DNA of 64,000 nucleotides from JBHYGK01 sp051859045 (GCA_051859045.1 JBHYGK010000006.1:1-64000), one strand, 5' to 3'. Counted from the first letter of the stretch, positions 7,669 to 18,124 are shown. Numbers and translations: made by a program. The notes: a model not told the origin generated them from the letters alone.

Positions 7669-9129
7669 CTAGGACAGCCGCTGCCGCTCGTGGGAGGCCG
7701 GGAGGTTCAAGGCTTCGCGGTATTTTGCCACGGTCCGGCGGGCCACGGGGATGCCGGCGGCCTTGAGGTCGTCGGCCAGCTTCGCGTCCGAGAGCGGCTT
7801 GCGCGGGTCCTCGGCCTCGATCATGCGCCGCAGCATGGCCTGGATCGCGGTGGCCGAGGCGTTGCCGCCGTCCTCGGTGCCCACGCCGCTGGAGAAGAAG
7901 TGGCGGAACTCGAAGGTGCCGCGCGGGGTGAGCAGGTACTTGCGCGAGGTGGCGCGCGAGACCGTCGACTCGTGCAGGCCGACCTCCTCGGCCACCTCGC
8001 GCAGGGTCAGCGGGCGCATCGCCTCGGCGCCATGCTCGAGGAAGGCCGACTGCTGGCGCACGACGCAGCGCGCCACCCGCAGCAGCGTGTCGGCGCGGGT
8101 CTCGAGCGCGCGCAGCAGCCACTTCGCCTCCTGCAGCTGGCCGCGCAGGTAGCTCGCGTCCTCGCCCCGGGCCTGGGCCGCGAGGCCCTCGTAGTGGCGG
8201 TTGATGCCCAGCCGCGGCTGGCTGCCGCCGGCCAGCGCGACCCGCCACACGCCGCCCTGCCGGAAGGCCAGGCAGTCGGGCTTGATGTACTCGACCCGGG
8301 TCGGCGCGGCGCGCTCGCCGGGGCGCGGGTCGAGGCTGCGCAGCAGGGCCACGGCGGTGGCCATCGCGTCGGCGGCCACGCCCAGCTGCGCGGCCAGGCG
8401 GTCGGCGCCGAGCTTGGCCAGCGCCTCGAGCTGGGCCGCCGCCAGGCGGCGCGCCAGCGCGAGGCCGGGGGTGGCGTCGTCGAGCATCGCCAGCTGCACG
8501 CCGAGGCACTCCGAGAGGCTGCGCGCGCCGACGCCGACCGGGTCGAAGCGCTGGATCGCGTGCAGCACCGCCAGCACCTCGTCCTCGGCCGCCACCAGGC
8601 CCGGCGCGAGCGCGTCGCGGATCGCCTCGAGCGGCTCGAGCAGGTAGCCGTCGTCGCCGATCGCGTCGATCAGCGCCTCGGCGATGAGCCGGTCGCGCGG
8701 CGAGAAGTGGCCCATCTGCAGCTGCCAGCGCAGGTGGGCGCGCAGGTCCTCGTCGCCGGCCGCGTCCTCGCGCTCCTCGTCGCCGCCGCCCGCGCCGCTG
8801 CCGCTGCCGCCCTCGGCCGGCTCCCAGTCCTCCTGGCCCGGGCCGTCGTCCCAGGCGTCGCCGGGCTCGAGCAGCTCGACCTCGCCGGCGTCGGCGCGCT
8901 CCTCGTCGGGCGCCTCGGGCGCGCCGGCGTCGTGGCCGTCGGCGCCGGCGGGGACGTGCCCGTCCTCGTCCTCGTCCTCGAGGCGGTCGAGCAGGGGGTT
9001 GGACTCCATCGCCAGCGTCAGCTCGGCCTCGAGCTCCACCGCCGAGAGCTGCAGCAGGCGGATCGCCTGCCGCAGCTGCGGGGTCAGGGCCAGCTGCTGG
9101 CCGAGCGCGGTGCGGAGGGCGGGCTTCAT
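7669..9129 (-). CDS. rpoN: RNA polymerase sigma-54 factor RpoN
   Basis: Sigma-54, 486 aa. Region I is the Gln/Leu-rich activator-interacting N terminus (LGQQLALTPQLRQAIRLLQLSAVELE). Region II is a long acidic linker (about 55-120). The core-binding domain follows, then the HTH (LREVAEEVGLHESTVSRATSRKYL-type segment) and the RpoN box ARRTVAKYRE (about 463-472), which reads the -24 element. It lies 4 bases after lptB, the widely conserved lptB-rpoN-hpf-ptsN order. Targets cannot be read from this window. Confidence 0.98.
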   Translation of the reverse strand: MKPALRTALGQQLALTPQLRQAIRLLQLSAVELEAELTLAMESNPLLDRLEDEDEDGHVPAGADGHDAGAPEAPDEERADAGEVELLEPGDAWDDGPGQEDWEPAEGGSGSGAGGGDEEREDAAGDEDLRAHLRWQLQMGHFSPRDRLIAEALIDAIGDDGYLLEPLEAIRDALAPGLVAAEDEVLAVLHAIQRFDPVGVGARSLSECLGVQLAMLDDATPGLALARRLAAAQLEALAKLGADRLAAQLGVAADAMATAVALLRSLDPRPGERAAPTRVEYIKPDCLAFRQGGVWRVALAGGSQPRLGINRHYEGLAAQARGEDASYLRGQLQEAKWLLRALETRADTLLRVARCVVRQQSAFLEHGAEAMRPLTLREVAEEVGLHESTVSRATSRKYLLTPRGTFEFRHFFSSGVGTEDGGNASATAIQAMLRRMIEAEDPRKPLSDAKLADDLKAAGIPVARRTVAKYREALNLPASHERQRLS

Positions 9130-9133
9130 GGCG

Positions 9134-9852
<719 letters not shown>

Positions 9853-9853
<1 letters not shown>

Positions 9854-10449
9854 CAGTCGCCCTCCGCCGGCGCGGCGGGCGGCGTGGCCGGCGCCTCGGC
9901 GGGCGGCGTGGCCGGCGCGGCCGCGGCGCCGGCGGCGCGCGGCTGCAGCACCAGGCGCACGCGGCCGGCCGCGCTGCCGTCGTCGTTGAGGCCGCCGGTG
10001 ACCTGGCCGGTCTTGAGGTCGTACACCAGCCGCTCGCCGCTCATGGTGCCGCGCGGCTGCTCGATGGTGACGCCGCCGGTGGCGACCGCGCGGTCGGCCT
10101 GCAGGTCGTAGGTGATGGCGTTGGCGCGCACGGTCATCGGGGTGCCGTCGTCCTGGCGCTGGGTCAGCGTGGCCGGGCTGCCGGTGAACTCGATCACCGC
10201 GATCTCGCCGCCGCGGTAGCTCACCGTGCCGAGGTCGGCGCGGATGTCGAGCGTGCCCTGCTGGACGCGGACGTTGCCGCGGAACAGCGAGCGGCCGTCG
10301 TCGGTGAGCAGCGAGTCCTGGGAGTCGGCGTCCAGGCTCATGGGCTGCTGGCGGTCGGTGGACGCGGCGCCGGCGGGGCCGGCGGCGAGCGCGGCGGCGA
10401 GCGCGGCGAGGGCGAGGGCGGGAGCGGCGACCTTAGCGGGACGGGACAT
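9853..10449 (-). CDS. lptA: Periplasmic LPS-transport protein LptA
   Basis: Periplasmic bridge protein of LPS transport, 198 aa, with a cleavable signal peptide (about 1-28, ending AGPAGAA) and the OstA-like beta-jellyroll domain (about 35-165, typical strands SLFRGNVRVQQGTLDIRAD and ATGGVTIEQPRGTMSGERLVYD). The C-terminal tail (about 170-198) is Ala/Pro-rich and encoded by a 24-base repeat (9873-9918). It overlaps lptC by 17 bases and lptB by 1. Confidence 0.93.
9873..9918. repeat. Direct repeat, 24-base period, in the lptA tail
   Basis: A 22-base GC-rich unit occurs at 9873-9894 and again at 9897-9918. The 24-base period keeps the frame and encodes two copies of an eight-residue APATPPAx unit. 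Such repeats can change copy number without disrupting the gene. Confidence 0.85.
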
Positions 10450-11029
10450 GGCGGGCCCTGACGTTCGTGAGTTGGACGCGGCGTGCCTGGAGGTCGGCCT
10501 CGAGGCTGCTCGCGCGATGGACGAGGCCGCGGTCGGTGAGCACGACCTCGGCGTCGGAGGACGCGGTGGAGGCGCGCGGGCGCACCGTCAACCGCTCGGT
10601 GCGCAGGCGCATCGCCCCGCCATCCTCGCGGGGCGGGCCGCGCATGTCGACGTCCCGGCTCAGGCGGACCTCCTCGGCGCGCTCGCTGACCCAGCCGTCC
10701 TCGGCCTCGGCCACCCAGCGCGCGTCGCCCGCGCCCTCGCCGACCGGGAACTCGAAGCGGGGCTGTTCGAGCGCCAGGGTGCCGGTGAGCGGGTCGCGGG
10801 CCAGCACGGGGCCGGTCAGGCTGAAGGCCTCGCGGCCCTGCTCGTCGAGGCTGACGAGCTCGTAGCGCGAGAGCTGGTAGTCGGAGCGCGGCGGGCCGAT
10901 GAAGTCCGGCGGCGGCGGGTCGGGGCGCAGCTGCCAGGCCACCCAGCCGGTCGCCGCCACCAGCGGCAGCAGCACCAGGATCGCGCGGGCGCGGGGCCCG
11001 GGGGCGAGGCGCGCGAGGAGGCCGCTCAT
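10433..11029 (-). CDS. lptC: LPS-transport protein LptC
   Basis: Bitopic inner-membrane protein that hands LPS from LptB2FG to LptA. 198 aa from the ATG at 11029, which overlaps the kdsC stop by 4 bases. One N-terminal membrane helix (about 15-33, RAILVLLPLVAATGWVAWQL) is followed by a periplasmic beta-jellyroll domain (YELVSLDEQGREAFSLTGPVL...WVAEAEDGWVSERAEEVRL). Sequence identity in this family is low, so the call rests on the fold pattern and its place between kdsC and lptA. Confidence 0.92.
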   Translation of the reverse strand: MSGLLARLAPGPRARAILVLLPLVAATGWVAWQLRPDPPPPDFIGPPRSDYQLSRYELVSLDEQGREAFSLTGPVLARDPLTGTLALEQPRFEFPVGEGAGDARWVAEAEDGWVSERAEEVRLSRDVDMRGPPREDGGAMRLRTERLTVRPRASTASSDAEVVLTDRGLVHRASSLEADLQARRVQLTNVRARHVPSR

Positions 11030-11595
11030 GCCGCCGGGTCCGCGGGCGGCAGGAACGAGGCCAGCACGGCGTCGGCCTGGCCCTGGGCGCCGATCAGCAG
11101 GTCGCACAGCTCGCGCGCGGCGCCGTCGCCGCCGGCCGCGCGGGTCCGCCAGTGGGCGCGCTCGCGGACCCAGGCGTGGGCGTTGGCCGGGGCCACGGCG
11201 AGGCCGGCCAGCGCCATCGGCGCCAGGTCCGGCAGGTCGTCGCCCATGTAGGCCAGCGCCGAGGGCTCCAGGCCGCGCGCGGCCAGCAGGCCGAGCACGC
11301 AGGCGCGCTTGTCGCGCACGCCCTGGTGGACCTCGGCGATGCCGAGCTCGCGGGCGCGGCGGGCCACCACCTCGCTGGAGCGGGCGGTGACCAGGGCGAC
11401 CTCGATGCCGATGCGCTGGGCCAGCTTCAGGCCCTGGCCGTCGAGCACCGAGAAGGCCTTGAGCTCGAGCGCGCCGCCGTCGAGCAGGATCCGGCCGTCG
11501 GTCAGGGTGCCGTCGACGTCGAGCGCCAGCAGGCGCACGGCCGCGGCGCGGCGGCGGATGTCGGCGGGCATGTCGTCGTGCGGGGAGAAGGGCAT
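11026..11595 (-). CDS. kdsC: 3-deoxy-D-manno-octulosonate 8-phosphate phosphatase KdsC
   Basis: HAD-family phosphatase, 189 aa, which converts Kdo-8-phosphate to Kdo for LPS. The catalytic motif is LALDVDGTLTDG (nucleophile D26, acid/base D28). A C0-type hairpin without a cap, ALVTARSSEVV (motif II) and YMGDDLPDLAPM (motif IV) follow. A second ATG at residue 9 is an alternative start. It lies 7 bases after kdsD, which makes the upstream substrate, so the pair forms the Kdo part of the operon. Confidence 0.95.
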   Translation of the reverse strand: MPFSPHDDMPADIRRRAAAVRLLALDVDGTLTDGRILLDGGALELKAFSVLDGQGLKLAQRIGIEVALVTARSSEVVARRARELGIAEVHQGVRDKRACVLGLLAARGLEPSALAYMGDDLPDLAPMALAGLAVAPANAHAWVRERAHWRTRAAGGDGAARELCDLLIGAQGQADAVLASFLPPADPAA

Positions 11596-11602
11596 GGCGG
11601 GC

Positions 11603-12622
11603 TCAGACCACGCGGGCGCGCAGCAGGTCGTGGATGTTGAGCGCGCCCACCAGGCGGCCCCCGGCGTCGGCGACCAGCAGGCCGCTGACCTGGTGCTCCT
11701 CCATCATGTGCGCGGCCTCGGAGGCCAGGCGGTCCGGGCCGATGGTCTTGGGCCGGCGGCCCATCACCTCGGCGATCGGGGTGCCGCGCAGGTCGACGGC
11801 GGCGTCGTCGAGCAGCCGGCGCAGGTCGCCGTCGGTGAAGATGCCCAGCAGCGCGTCGTCCGGGCCGACCACCGCGGTCATACCCAGGCGCTTGCGGCTC
11901 ATCTCGACCAGGGCCTCGCTCAGCCGGGCGTCGGCCGGCACCTTGGGCACGCCGTCGCCGGCGTGCATGACGTCGCGGATGTGCAGCAGCAGGCGCCGGC
12001 CGAGCGCGCCGGCCGGGTGCGAGCGGGCGAAGTCCTCGGCGGTGAAGCCGCGCGCGTCGAGCAGGGCCACCGCCAGCGCGTCGCCCAGCACCAGGGCGGT
12101 GGTGGTCGAGGAGGTGGGGGCGAGGTTGTGCGGGCAGGCCTCGGTGGGGACGCTGGCGTCGAGGTGGACGTCGGCGGCGCGCGCCAGCCGCGAGCCCGGC
12201 CGGCCGGTGATCGCGATGACCCGGTTGCCCTGGCGGGCCAGCGCCGGGGCGATCGTGAGCAGCTCGTCGCTCTCGCCGGAGTAGGAGATCGCGATGACCA
12301 CGTCCTCGGGGGCGATCATGCCGAGGTCGCCGTGGCTGGCCTCGCCGGGGTGGACGAAGAACGCCGGGGTGCCGGTGGAGGCGAAGGTGGCGGCGATCTT
12401 GCGGGCGATGTGGCCGGACTTGCCCATCCCCGAGCACACCACCTTGCCCCGGCAGGCCAGGATCAGCCGGCAGGCCTCGGCGAAGGCGCCGTCCAGGCGG
12501 CGCTCCAGCGCGGCCAGGGCCTCGGCCTCGATCCCGATCACGCGGCGGGCGGACGCCAGCAGGGCGGCGTCGCCGGGAGGCGTGGCGGGGGCGGCGGCGG
12601 GGCTGGCGTGGGGCTGGGGCAT
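11603..12622 (-). CDS. kdsD: D-arabinose 5-phosphate isomerase KdsD
   Basis: Converts ribulose-5-phosphate to arabinose-5-phosphate, the first step to Kdo. 339 aa from the ATG at 12622. It has a SIS domain (about 50-190: GKVVCSGMGKSGHIARK, HPGEASHGDLGMI, ISYSGESDEL, and CPHNLAPTSSTT) and two C-terminal CBS domains (about 215-339). An in-frame upstream extension exists but adds an unlikely N terminus. First gene of the kdsD-kdsC-lptCAB-rpoN run, divergent from ibaG. Confidence 0.96.
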   Translation of the reverse strand: MPQPHASPAAAPATPPGDAALLASARRVIGIEAEALAALERRLDGAFAEACRLILACRGKVVCSGMGKSGHIARKIAATFASTGTPAFFVHPGEASHGDLGMIAPEDVVIAISYSGESDELLTIAPALARQGNRVIAITGRPGSRLARAADVHLDASVPTEACPHNLAPTSSTTTALVLGDALAVALLDARGFTAEDFARSHPAGALGRRLLLHIRDVMHAGDGVPKVPADARLSEALVEMSRKRLGMTAVVGPDDALLGIFTDGDLRRLLDDAAVDLRGTPIAEVMGRRPKTIGPDRLASEAAHMMEEHQVSGLLVADAGGRLVGALNIHDLLRARVV

Positions 12623-12652
12623 CGGGTCGCGGCGCCGGGGCGCCTTTCCGGT

Positions 12653-12674
12653 TAAAATGCGGACCCGCATTCTA
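12653..12674. promoter_or_regulatory. Divergent kdsD/ibaG promoter region with a dyad
   Basis: TAAAAT (12653-12658) faces ibaG and TAGAAT (12674-12669 on the minus strand) faces kdsD. Between and partly within them lies the dyad AATGCGGACCCGCATT (12656-12671, 7-bp arms). If both hexamers are -10 elements the two promoters face and overlap each other, so only one could be used at a time. No -35 elements were found. Confidence 0.35.
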
Positions 12675-12717
12675 TACCCGCCCCGGCCCAGCGCCGGGTC
12701 GCCTTCGTGAGCCCCCC

Positions 12718-12954
12718 ATGAACGCAAGCATCATCCGCGACCTGATCGAGGCCGGCCTGCCCGGCGCCAGCGCCGAGGTCCGCGGCGACGACGGCGTGCA
12801 CTTCGAGGCCACCGTGGTCTGCGAGGCCTTCGCCGGCAAGCTGCCGCTGGCCCGCCACCGGATGGTCTACGCCACCCTCGGCGAGCGCATGGGCGGCGAG
12901 ATCCACGCGCTGGCCCTGAAGACCCTCACCCCCGGGGAAGCCGGCCGCGGCTGA
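12718..12954 (+). CDS. ibaG: BolA family protein (IbaG-like)
   Basis: Small BolA/IbaG protein, 78 aa. It shows the class-specific pattern IRDLIEAGLPGASAEVRGDDG, FEATVVCEAFAGKLPLARHRMVYATLGERMGGEIHALALKT with the conserved Cys and His that can ligate a [2Fe-2S] cluster with a monothiol glutaredoxin. It lies 69 bases before murA, as in many gammaproteobacteria (yrbA-murA). Its role here, iron-sulfur trafficking or acid stress, is inferred from the family. Confidence 0.92.
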   Translation: MNASIIRDLIEAGLPGASAEVRGDDGVHFEATVVCEAFAGKLPLARHRMVYATLGERMGGEIHALALKTLTPGEAGRG

Positions 12955-13023
12955 GCCGCGCCCCGCCCCCGACGCCGTCGCCCCGCGCCCGCGCCCCGTC
13001 GCGACGCGCCCACTGGAAGCCCC

Positions 13024-14283
<1,260 letters not shown>

Positions 14284-14314
14284 CGCCCGGCCCGGCGCGA
14301 GGCCGGGCCGGGCG
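14284..14314. terminator. GC-rich hairpin between convergent murA and DUF3108 genes
   Basis: Perfect 13-bp stem built from CGCCCGGCCCGGC and its complement around a 5-base loop, starting right after the murA stop codon. There is no U-tract on either strand, so it is a terminator only in the broad sense, or a transcript-end stabiliser. Confidence 0.5.
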
Positions 14315-14325
14315 GCGCCGCGCGC

Positions 14326-15120
14326 TCAGCGCGGGCGGGTCAGGCCCACGAGCCGGCTCTCGAGCCGCTCGCCGTCGTCCTCGATCTGCAGGATGCGCAC
14401 CGGCACCCAGCCGTCGGACGGCGAGAGCCAGGTGGTGGTGGTGCGCCCGGCGTCGCCCTCGCGCACGCGCTCCACGCGCAGCGCGCGGCGCGCGCCGGCG
14501 GGGACCGTGACGGCCTCCTCGGCGACCGTGCGGTAGCGGTGCACCTCGACCGCGCGGCGGTCGGCGACGGTGTACTCGAGCATCCCGCGGCGGCCGGCCG
14601 CGGCGTCGAGCATCAGGCCCACCAGCACGCCCTGGCGGTCGAGCAGGCCCGGGCTCAGCGGCAGCTCGACGGTCTGGTCGCGGTCGCGGCTGCGCACGAT
14701 GCCGCGCGCGGGGTCGAGCACCAGGCTGCGCTCGCGGGTGCGCAGCGCGGCGCGCTGGCGGTAGTCGTAGCCCAGCGTCGACGCGCGGCCGTCGGCGACG
14801 GCCAGGCGCGAGTGCTCGCGGATCGAGACGCCGGCCACCGCGGCCATCCCCGACGTGCCCACGGTCTCCGACACCAGCTCCCAGCTGCCCGCGTCCACGC
14901 GCTGCAGGCGCACCGTGCTGCGGCCCATCGGGCTGCCGTTGCGCAGCACCTCGTACTCGGCGATGTAGGCCTGCAGCCCGGCGGGCGCGGGCGCGGCGGC
15001 GGGGGCGGGGGCGGCCGGCGGGGTCGCCGCGGCCGGCGCCGCGGCGGCGAGGCCGGAGGCGAGCAGGGCGGCGGCGAGCAGGGCGGAGCGCGGCAGCGGG
15101 GCGGGGCGGAGGCGCGTCAT
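14326..15120 (-). CDS. DUF3108 domain protein, secreted
   Basis: 264 aa with a signal peptide (about 1-28) and an Ala/Pro-rich stretch (29-48) before a DUF3108 domain (about 49-264: LQAYIAEYEVLRNGSPMGRS..., LGYDYRQRAALRTRERSL, TTTTWLSPSDGWVPVRILQIEDDGERLESRLV). The domain is predicted as a beta-rich periplasmic fold related to lipid-handling jellyrolls; no function is established. It starts 3 bases after purN, so it is transcribed with purM-purN, an arrangement seen in other gammaproteobacteria. Confidence 0.85.
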   Translation of the reverse strand: MTRLRPAPLPRSALLAAALLASGLAAAAPAAATPPAAPAPAAAPAPAGLQAYIAEYEVLRNGSPMGRSTVRLQRVDAGSWELVSETVGTSGMAAVAGVSIREHSRLAVADGRASTLGYDYRQRAALRTRERSLVLDPARGIVRSRDRDQTVELPLSPGLLDRQGVLVGLMLDAAAGRRGMLEYTVADRRAVEVHRYRTVAEEAVTVPAGARRALRVERVREGDAGRTTTTWLSPSDGWVPVRILQIEDDGERLESRLVGLTRPR

Positions 15121-15123
15121 CGG

Positions 15124-15783
15124 TCAATCCTCGGGGTGCAGGGCGTCGTCGTCGCCGAGCCGCAGGGGGCGCTCCAGCGGCCGGCCGTCGAGCCGGACGC
15201 GGGCGCCGTCCTGGGCCAGGCGGCCGGAGGCGGACAGGGCCACGCTGGCGACGAGCAGCGCGTGCTCGCGCGGCAGCAGCCGGGTGGCCAGGGCCTCGGC
15301 GTCGTCGCCGGGGAGGACCGCGATCCGCGCCTGCGCCACCACCGGGCCGGCGTCGAGCGCCGGCACCACGAAGTGGACGCTCGCCCCGTGCCAGGCGTCG
15401 CCGGCCTCGAGCGCGCGCTGGTGCGTGCGCAGGCCGGGATGCTTCGGCAGCAGGGACGGGTGGATGTTGAGCATGCGGCCCTCGAACCGGCCGACGAACG
15501 CGTCGGCAAGGACGCGCATATAGCCGGCCAGCACGATGAGGTCAGGCTGAACGGCGGCCACGGCGTCGCCGAGGGCCGCGTCGTGGGCGGCGCGGTCGGG
15601 GTGCGCGCGGGGGGGCAGGGCGAGCGCCGGGGCGCCCGCCGCGGCGGCCAGCGCCAGCGCCGGGGCCTCGGGGCGGTCGGAGAACACCCCGGCCAGCTCG
15701 AACGCCAGCCGGCCGGCGGCGCGCGCCGCCAGCAGGGCCTGCAGGTTGCTGCCGCGCCCGGAGGCGAGGACGGCGAGGCGCAT
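15124..15783 (-). CDS. purN: Phosphoribosylglycinamide formyltransferase PurN
   Basis: Third step of purine synthesis, transferring a formyl group from 10-formyl-THF to GAR. 219 aa from the ATG at 15783. It shows LAVLASGRGSNLQALL at the N terminus, the catalytic segment MLNIHPSLLPKHPGLRTHQRALEAGD (Asn-His-Asp triad), and HFVVPALDAGPVVAQ. It begins 2 bases after purM and is followed 3 bases later by the DUF3108 gene. Confidence 0.97.
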   Translation of the reverse strand: MRLAVLASGRGSNLQALLAARAAGRLAFELAGVFSDRPEAPALALAAAAGAPALALPPRAHPDRAAHDAALGDAVAAVQPDLIVLAGYMRVLADAFVGRFEGRMLNIHPSLLPKHPGLRTHQRALEAGDAWHGASVHFVVPALDAGPVVAQARIAVLPGDDAEALATRLLPREHALLVASVALSASGRLAQDGARVRLDGRPLERPLRLGDDDALHPED

Positions 15784-15785
15784 CG

Positions 15786-16847
15786 TCAGCCGATGCGCAC
15801 GCGGTCGTGCGCGCTGGCGCCGGCGGCGGCCTTCACCACCCGGCCGATCGGGCGCGGGGCGAGGCCGTGCGCCGCGCAGGCGGCGCTGACGGCGGCCTCG
15901 TCGGCCGCGGCCACCACCAGCACGAAGCCGACGCCGCAGTTGAAGGTGCGCCACATCTCGTGGGCCTCCACCGCGCCCTCGCGCTGCAGCCAGTCGAACA
16001 CCGGCGGCAGCACGATGGTGGAGGCCTCGATGGCCAGGCCGAGGCCGTCGGGGATGACGCGGATGATGTTCTCGCTGAGGCCGCCGCCGGTGATGTGGGC
16101 CATCGCGTGGATCGGCTGGTGCGCGCCCTGGGTGGCGAGCAGGTCGAGCACGGGCTTCACGTACAGCCGGGTGGGCGCCATCAGCGCGTCGCCCAGCGCG
16201 ACGCCGTCCGCCAGCACCAGGTCCAGCGGGCTGCCGGCGCGCGCGAGGATGCGGCGGATCAGCGAGTAGCCGTTGGAGTGCGGGCCGGAGCTGGCCAGGC
16301 CGAGCAGCACGTCGCCCTCGCGGACGGCGGCGCCGTCGAGCAGCTTGGCCTTCTCGACCGCGCCGACGGTGAAGCCGGCCAGGTCGTACTCGCCGGGGCC
16401 GTACATGTCGGGCATCTCGGCGGTCTCGCCGCCGATCAGCGCGCAGCCCGAGAGCTCGCAGCCCTTGGCGATGCCGCCGACCACGGCGACCGTGGTGTCG
16501 ACGTCGAGCTTGCCGGTGGCGAAGTAGTCGAGGAAGAACAGCGGTTCGGCTCCCTGCACCAGCACGTCGTTGACGCACATGCCGACCAGGTCGATGCCGA
16601 TGGTGTCGTGGCGGCCGAGCTGCTGGGCCAGCTTGAGCTTGGTGCCCACGCCGTCGGTGCCCGAGACCAGCACCGGCTCCTTCCAGCGGCCGGAGAGGTC
16701 GAACAGGGCGCCGAAGCCGCCCAGTCCGCCCATGACCTCGGGGCGGAAGGTGCGCTTGACCAGCGGCTTGATGCGCTCGACGACGTCGTTGCCGGCATCG
16801 ATGTCGACGCCCGCGTCGCGGTAGGTGAGGGGGGTCTTGGAGGTCAC
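15786..16847 (-). CDS. purM: Phosphoribosylformylglycinamidine cyclo-ligase PurM
   Basis: Fifth step of purine synthesis, making AIR from FGAM with ATP. 353 aa. The family N terminus (TSKTPLTYRDAGVDIDAGN) begins at a GTG at 16845-16847; no ATG fits. Core motifs are SGTDGVGTKLKLA, GIDLVGMCVNDVLVQGAEPLFFLDY, GGETAEMPDMY, LASSGPHSNGYSLIR and HITGGGLSENI. An extended -10 element (16874-16882) lies about 27 bases upstream, so the leader is short. Confidence 0.97.
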   Translation of the reverse strand: MTSKTPLTYRDAGVDIDAGNDVVERIKPLVKRTFRPEVMGGLGGFGALFDLSGRWKEPVLVSGTDGVGTKLKLAQQLGRHDTIGIDLVGMCVNDVLVQGAEPLFFLDYFATGKLDVDTTVAVVGGIAKGCELSGCALIGGETAEMPDMYGPGEYDLAGFTVGAVEKAKLLDGAAVREGDVLLGLASSGPHSNGYSLIRRILARAGSPLDLVLADGVALGDALMAPTRLYVKPVLDLLATQGAHQPIHAMAHITGGGLSENIIRVIPDGLGLAIEASTIVLPPVFDWLQREGAVEAHEMWRTFNCGVGFVLVVAAADEAAVSAACAAHGLAPRPIGRVVKAAAGASAHDRVRIG

Positions 16848-16873
16848 GGCGCGGCCCGTCGCGGAAAGCGCAC

Positions 16874-16882
16874 ATTCTAGCA
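16874..16882 (-). promoter_or_regulatory. Extended -10 promoter element for purM
   Basis: Minus strand TGC-TAGAAT, a good extended -10 match (TGn-TATAAT), about 27 bases before the purM GTG. No -35 is apparent, as expected for an extended -10 promoter. Confidence 0.5.
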
Positions 16883-17019
16883 GCGCCGTCGGCCCCGGCG
16901 CCCCCGCGCGACGCCCCGCCGGGGCCGGACCTCGGCCCCGGCGGTTGGACGCCCCGGGCCGGCTGCGGCACCATGCCCTGCCCCCGGCGGCTCGCGCCGC
17001 CCCCGCCCGGAAGCCCCCC

Positions 17020-18114
17020 ATGCCGCTGTCGTCCCCCGCCCCGCGCGCCGTCGCCGCGCTCGCCGCCGCCCTCCTGCTGCTCGCCGCGCTGGCCCTCGCC
17101 CCCGCGGCCCGGGCCCAGGACGCCGGCCTGTACGAGGGCGAGGTCCAGGTGGCCTCGCAGGACGCCGGCGCCCGCGAGGCGGCCCTGCCGCGCGCGCTGG
17201 GCCAGGTGCTGGGCAAGCTCAGCGGCGACGCCGGCGCCGCCGCGCGGCCCGAGGTCGCGGCGCGGCTGGGCGAGGCGGCCTCGCTGCTCGCCGGGCACCG
17301 CTACCGCGCCGACCAGGAGCTCATCGGCGGCGTGCCGGTGACCCGCCAGGTGCTGGTGGCCCGCTTCGACCAGCCGCGCGTGGACGCGCTCGCCGCCGGC
17401 CTCGGCCTGCGCGTGTGGCCGGCCCCGCGGCCGGTGCCCCAGCTGTGGCTGGCGATCGACGACGGCCGCGGCGCGCGCCTGGTCGGCCGCGGCCAGGTCA
17501 ACGCCGTGCGCAGCCTGCTCGCGCGCGGCACCGAGCGCGGCCTCGCGTTCCGGCTGCCCGAAGGCGGCGAGATCGAACAGGCCGGCGTGGCCGCCGTGCA
17601 GGCGCTCGACGCCGGCGCGCTCGAGCCGCTGGCCGCGCGCTACGGCGACGCCCCGCGCCTGCTCGGCACGCTCGCCCGCGGCGGCGCCGGCTGGGTGGCC
17701 CGCTGGGCCCTGGTCGACGCCGACGGCAGCGAGATCGGGCGCTGGACGAGCGACCTCGCCGATCCGCGCGAGGCCATCGCGGCCGGCGCCGACGGCGCCG
17801 CCGACGCGCTGGCCGCGCGCGACGCCGTCACCCTCGTCGCCGGCACCCCCGGCGTGCACGTCATCGAGATCCGCGGCGTCCGCGACCAGGCCGACTGGCT
17901 GCGCGTCAGCGGCTACCTGCAGGGCCTCGCGGTGGTGACCGCGATGGTGCCGGCCGAGGTCGACGCCGACCGCGGCCGCCTGGCCGTGCGCCTCGACCTG
18001 GCCACCGGCCTCGAGGGCTTCGCGGCGCTCGTCGCCGGCGGCCAGGTGCTGCGCGCGGCCGAGCCCGCCGCCGAGGGCGCCGCCCCGGCCTTCGACCTGC
18101 AGCCCGCGCGCTGA
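17020..18114 (+). CDS. DUF2066 domain protein, secreted
   Basis: 364 aa, starting at the ATG at 17020 with a clear signal peptide (about 1-33, ending AARA-QD). The DUF2066 domain runs from about 34 to 235 (LYEGEVQVASQDAGAREAALPRALGQVLGKLSG; YRADQELIGGVPVTRQVLVARFD; LWLAIDDGRGARLV), with a second alpha/beta part (about 260-345). Function is unknown; the family is almost always found between purM and the AI-2E transporter/hda, as here. It lies 10 bases before the transporter gene. Confidence 0.88.
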   Translation: MPLSSPAPRAVAALAAALLLLAALALAPAARAQDAGLYEGEVQVASQDAGAREAALPRALGQVLGKLSGDAGAAARPEVAARLGEAASLLAGHRYRADQELIGGVPVTRQVLVARFDQPRVDALAAGLGLRVWPAPRPVPQLWLAIDDGRGARLVGRGQVNAVRSLLARGTERGLAFRLPEGGEIEQAGVAAVQALDAGALEPLAARYGDAPRLLGTLARGGAGWVARWALVDADGSEIGRWTSDLADPREAIAAGADGAADALAARDAVTLVAGTPGVHVIEIRGVRDQADWLRVSGYLQGLAVVTAMVPAEVDADRGRLAVRLDLATGLEGFAALVAGGQVLRAAEPAAEGAAPAFDLQPAR

Positions 18115-18124
18115 GGACCGCCCG

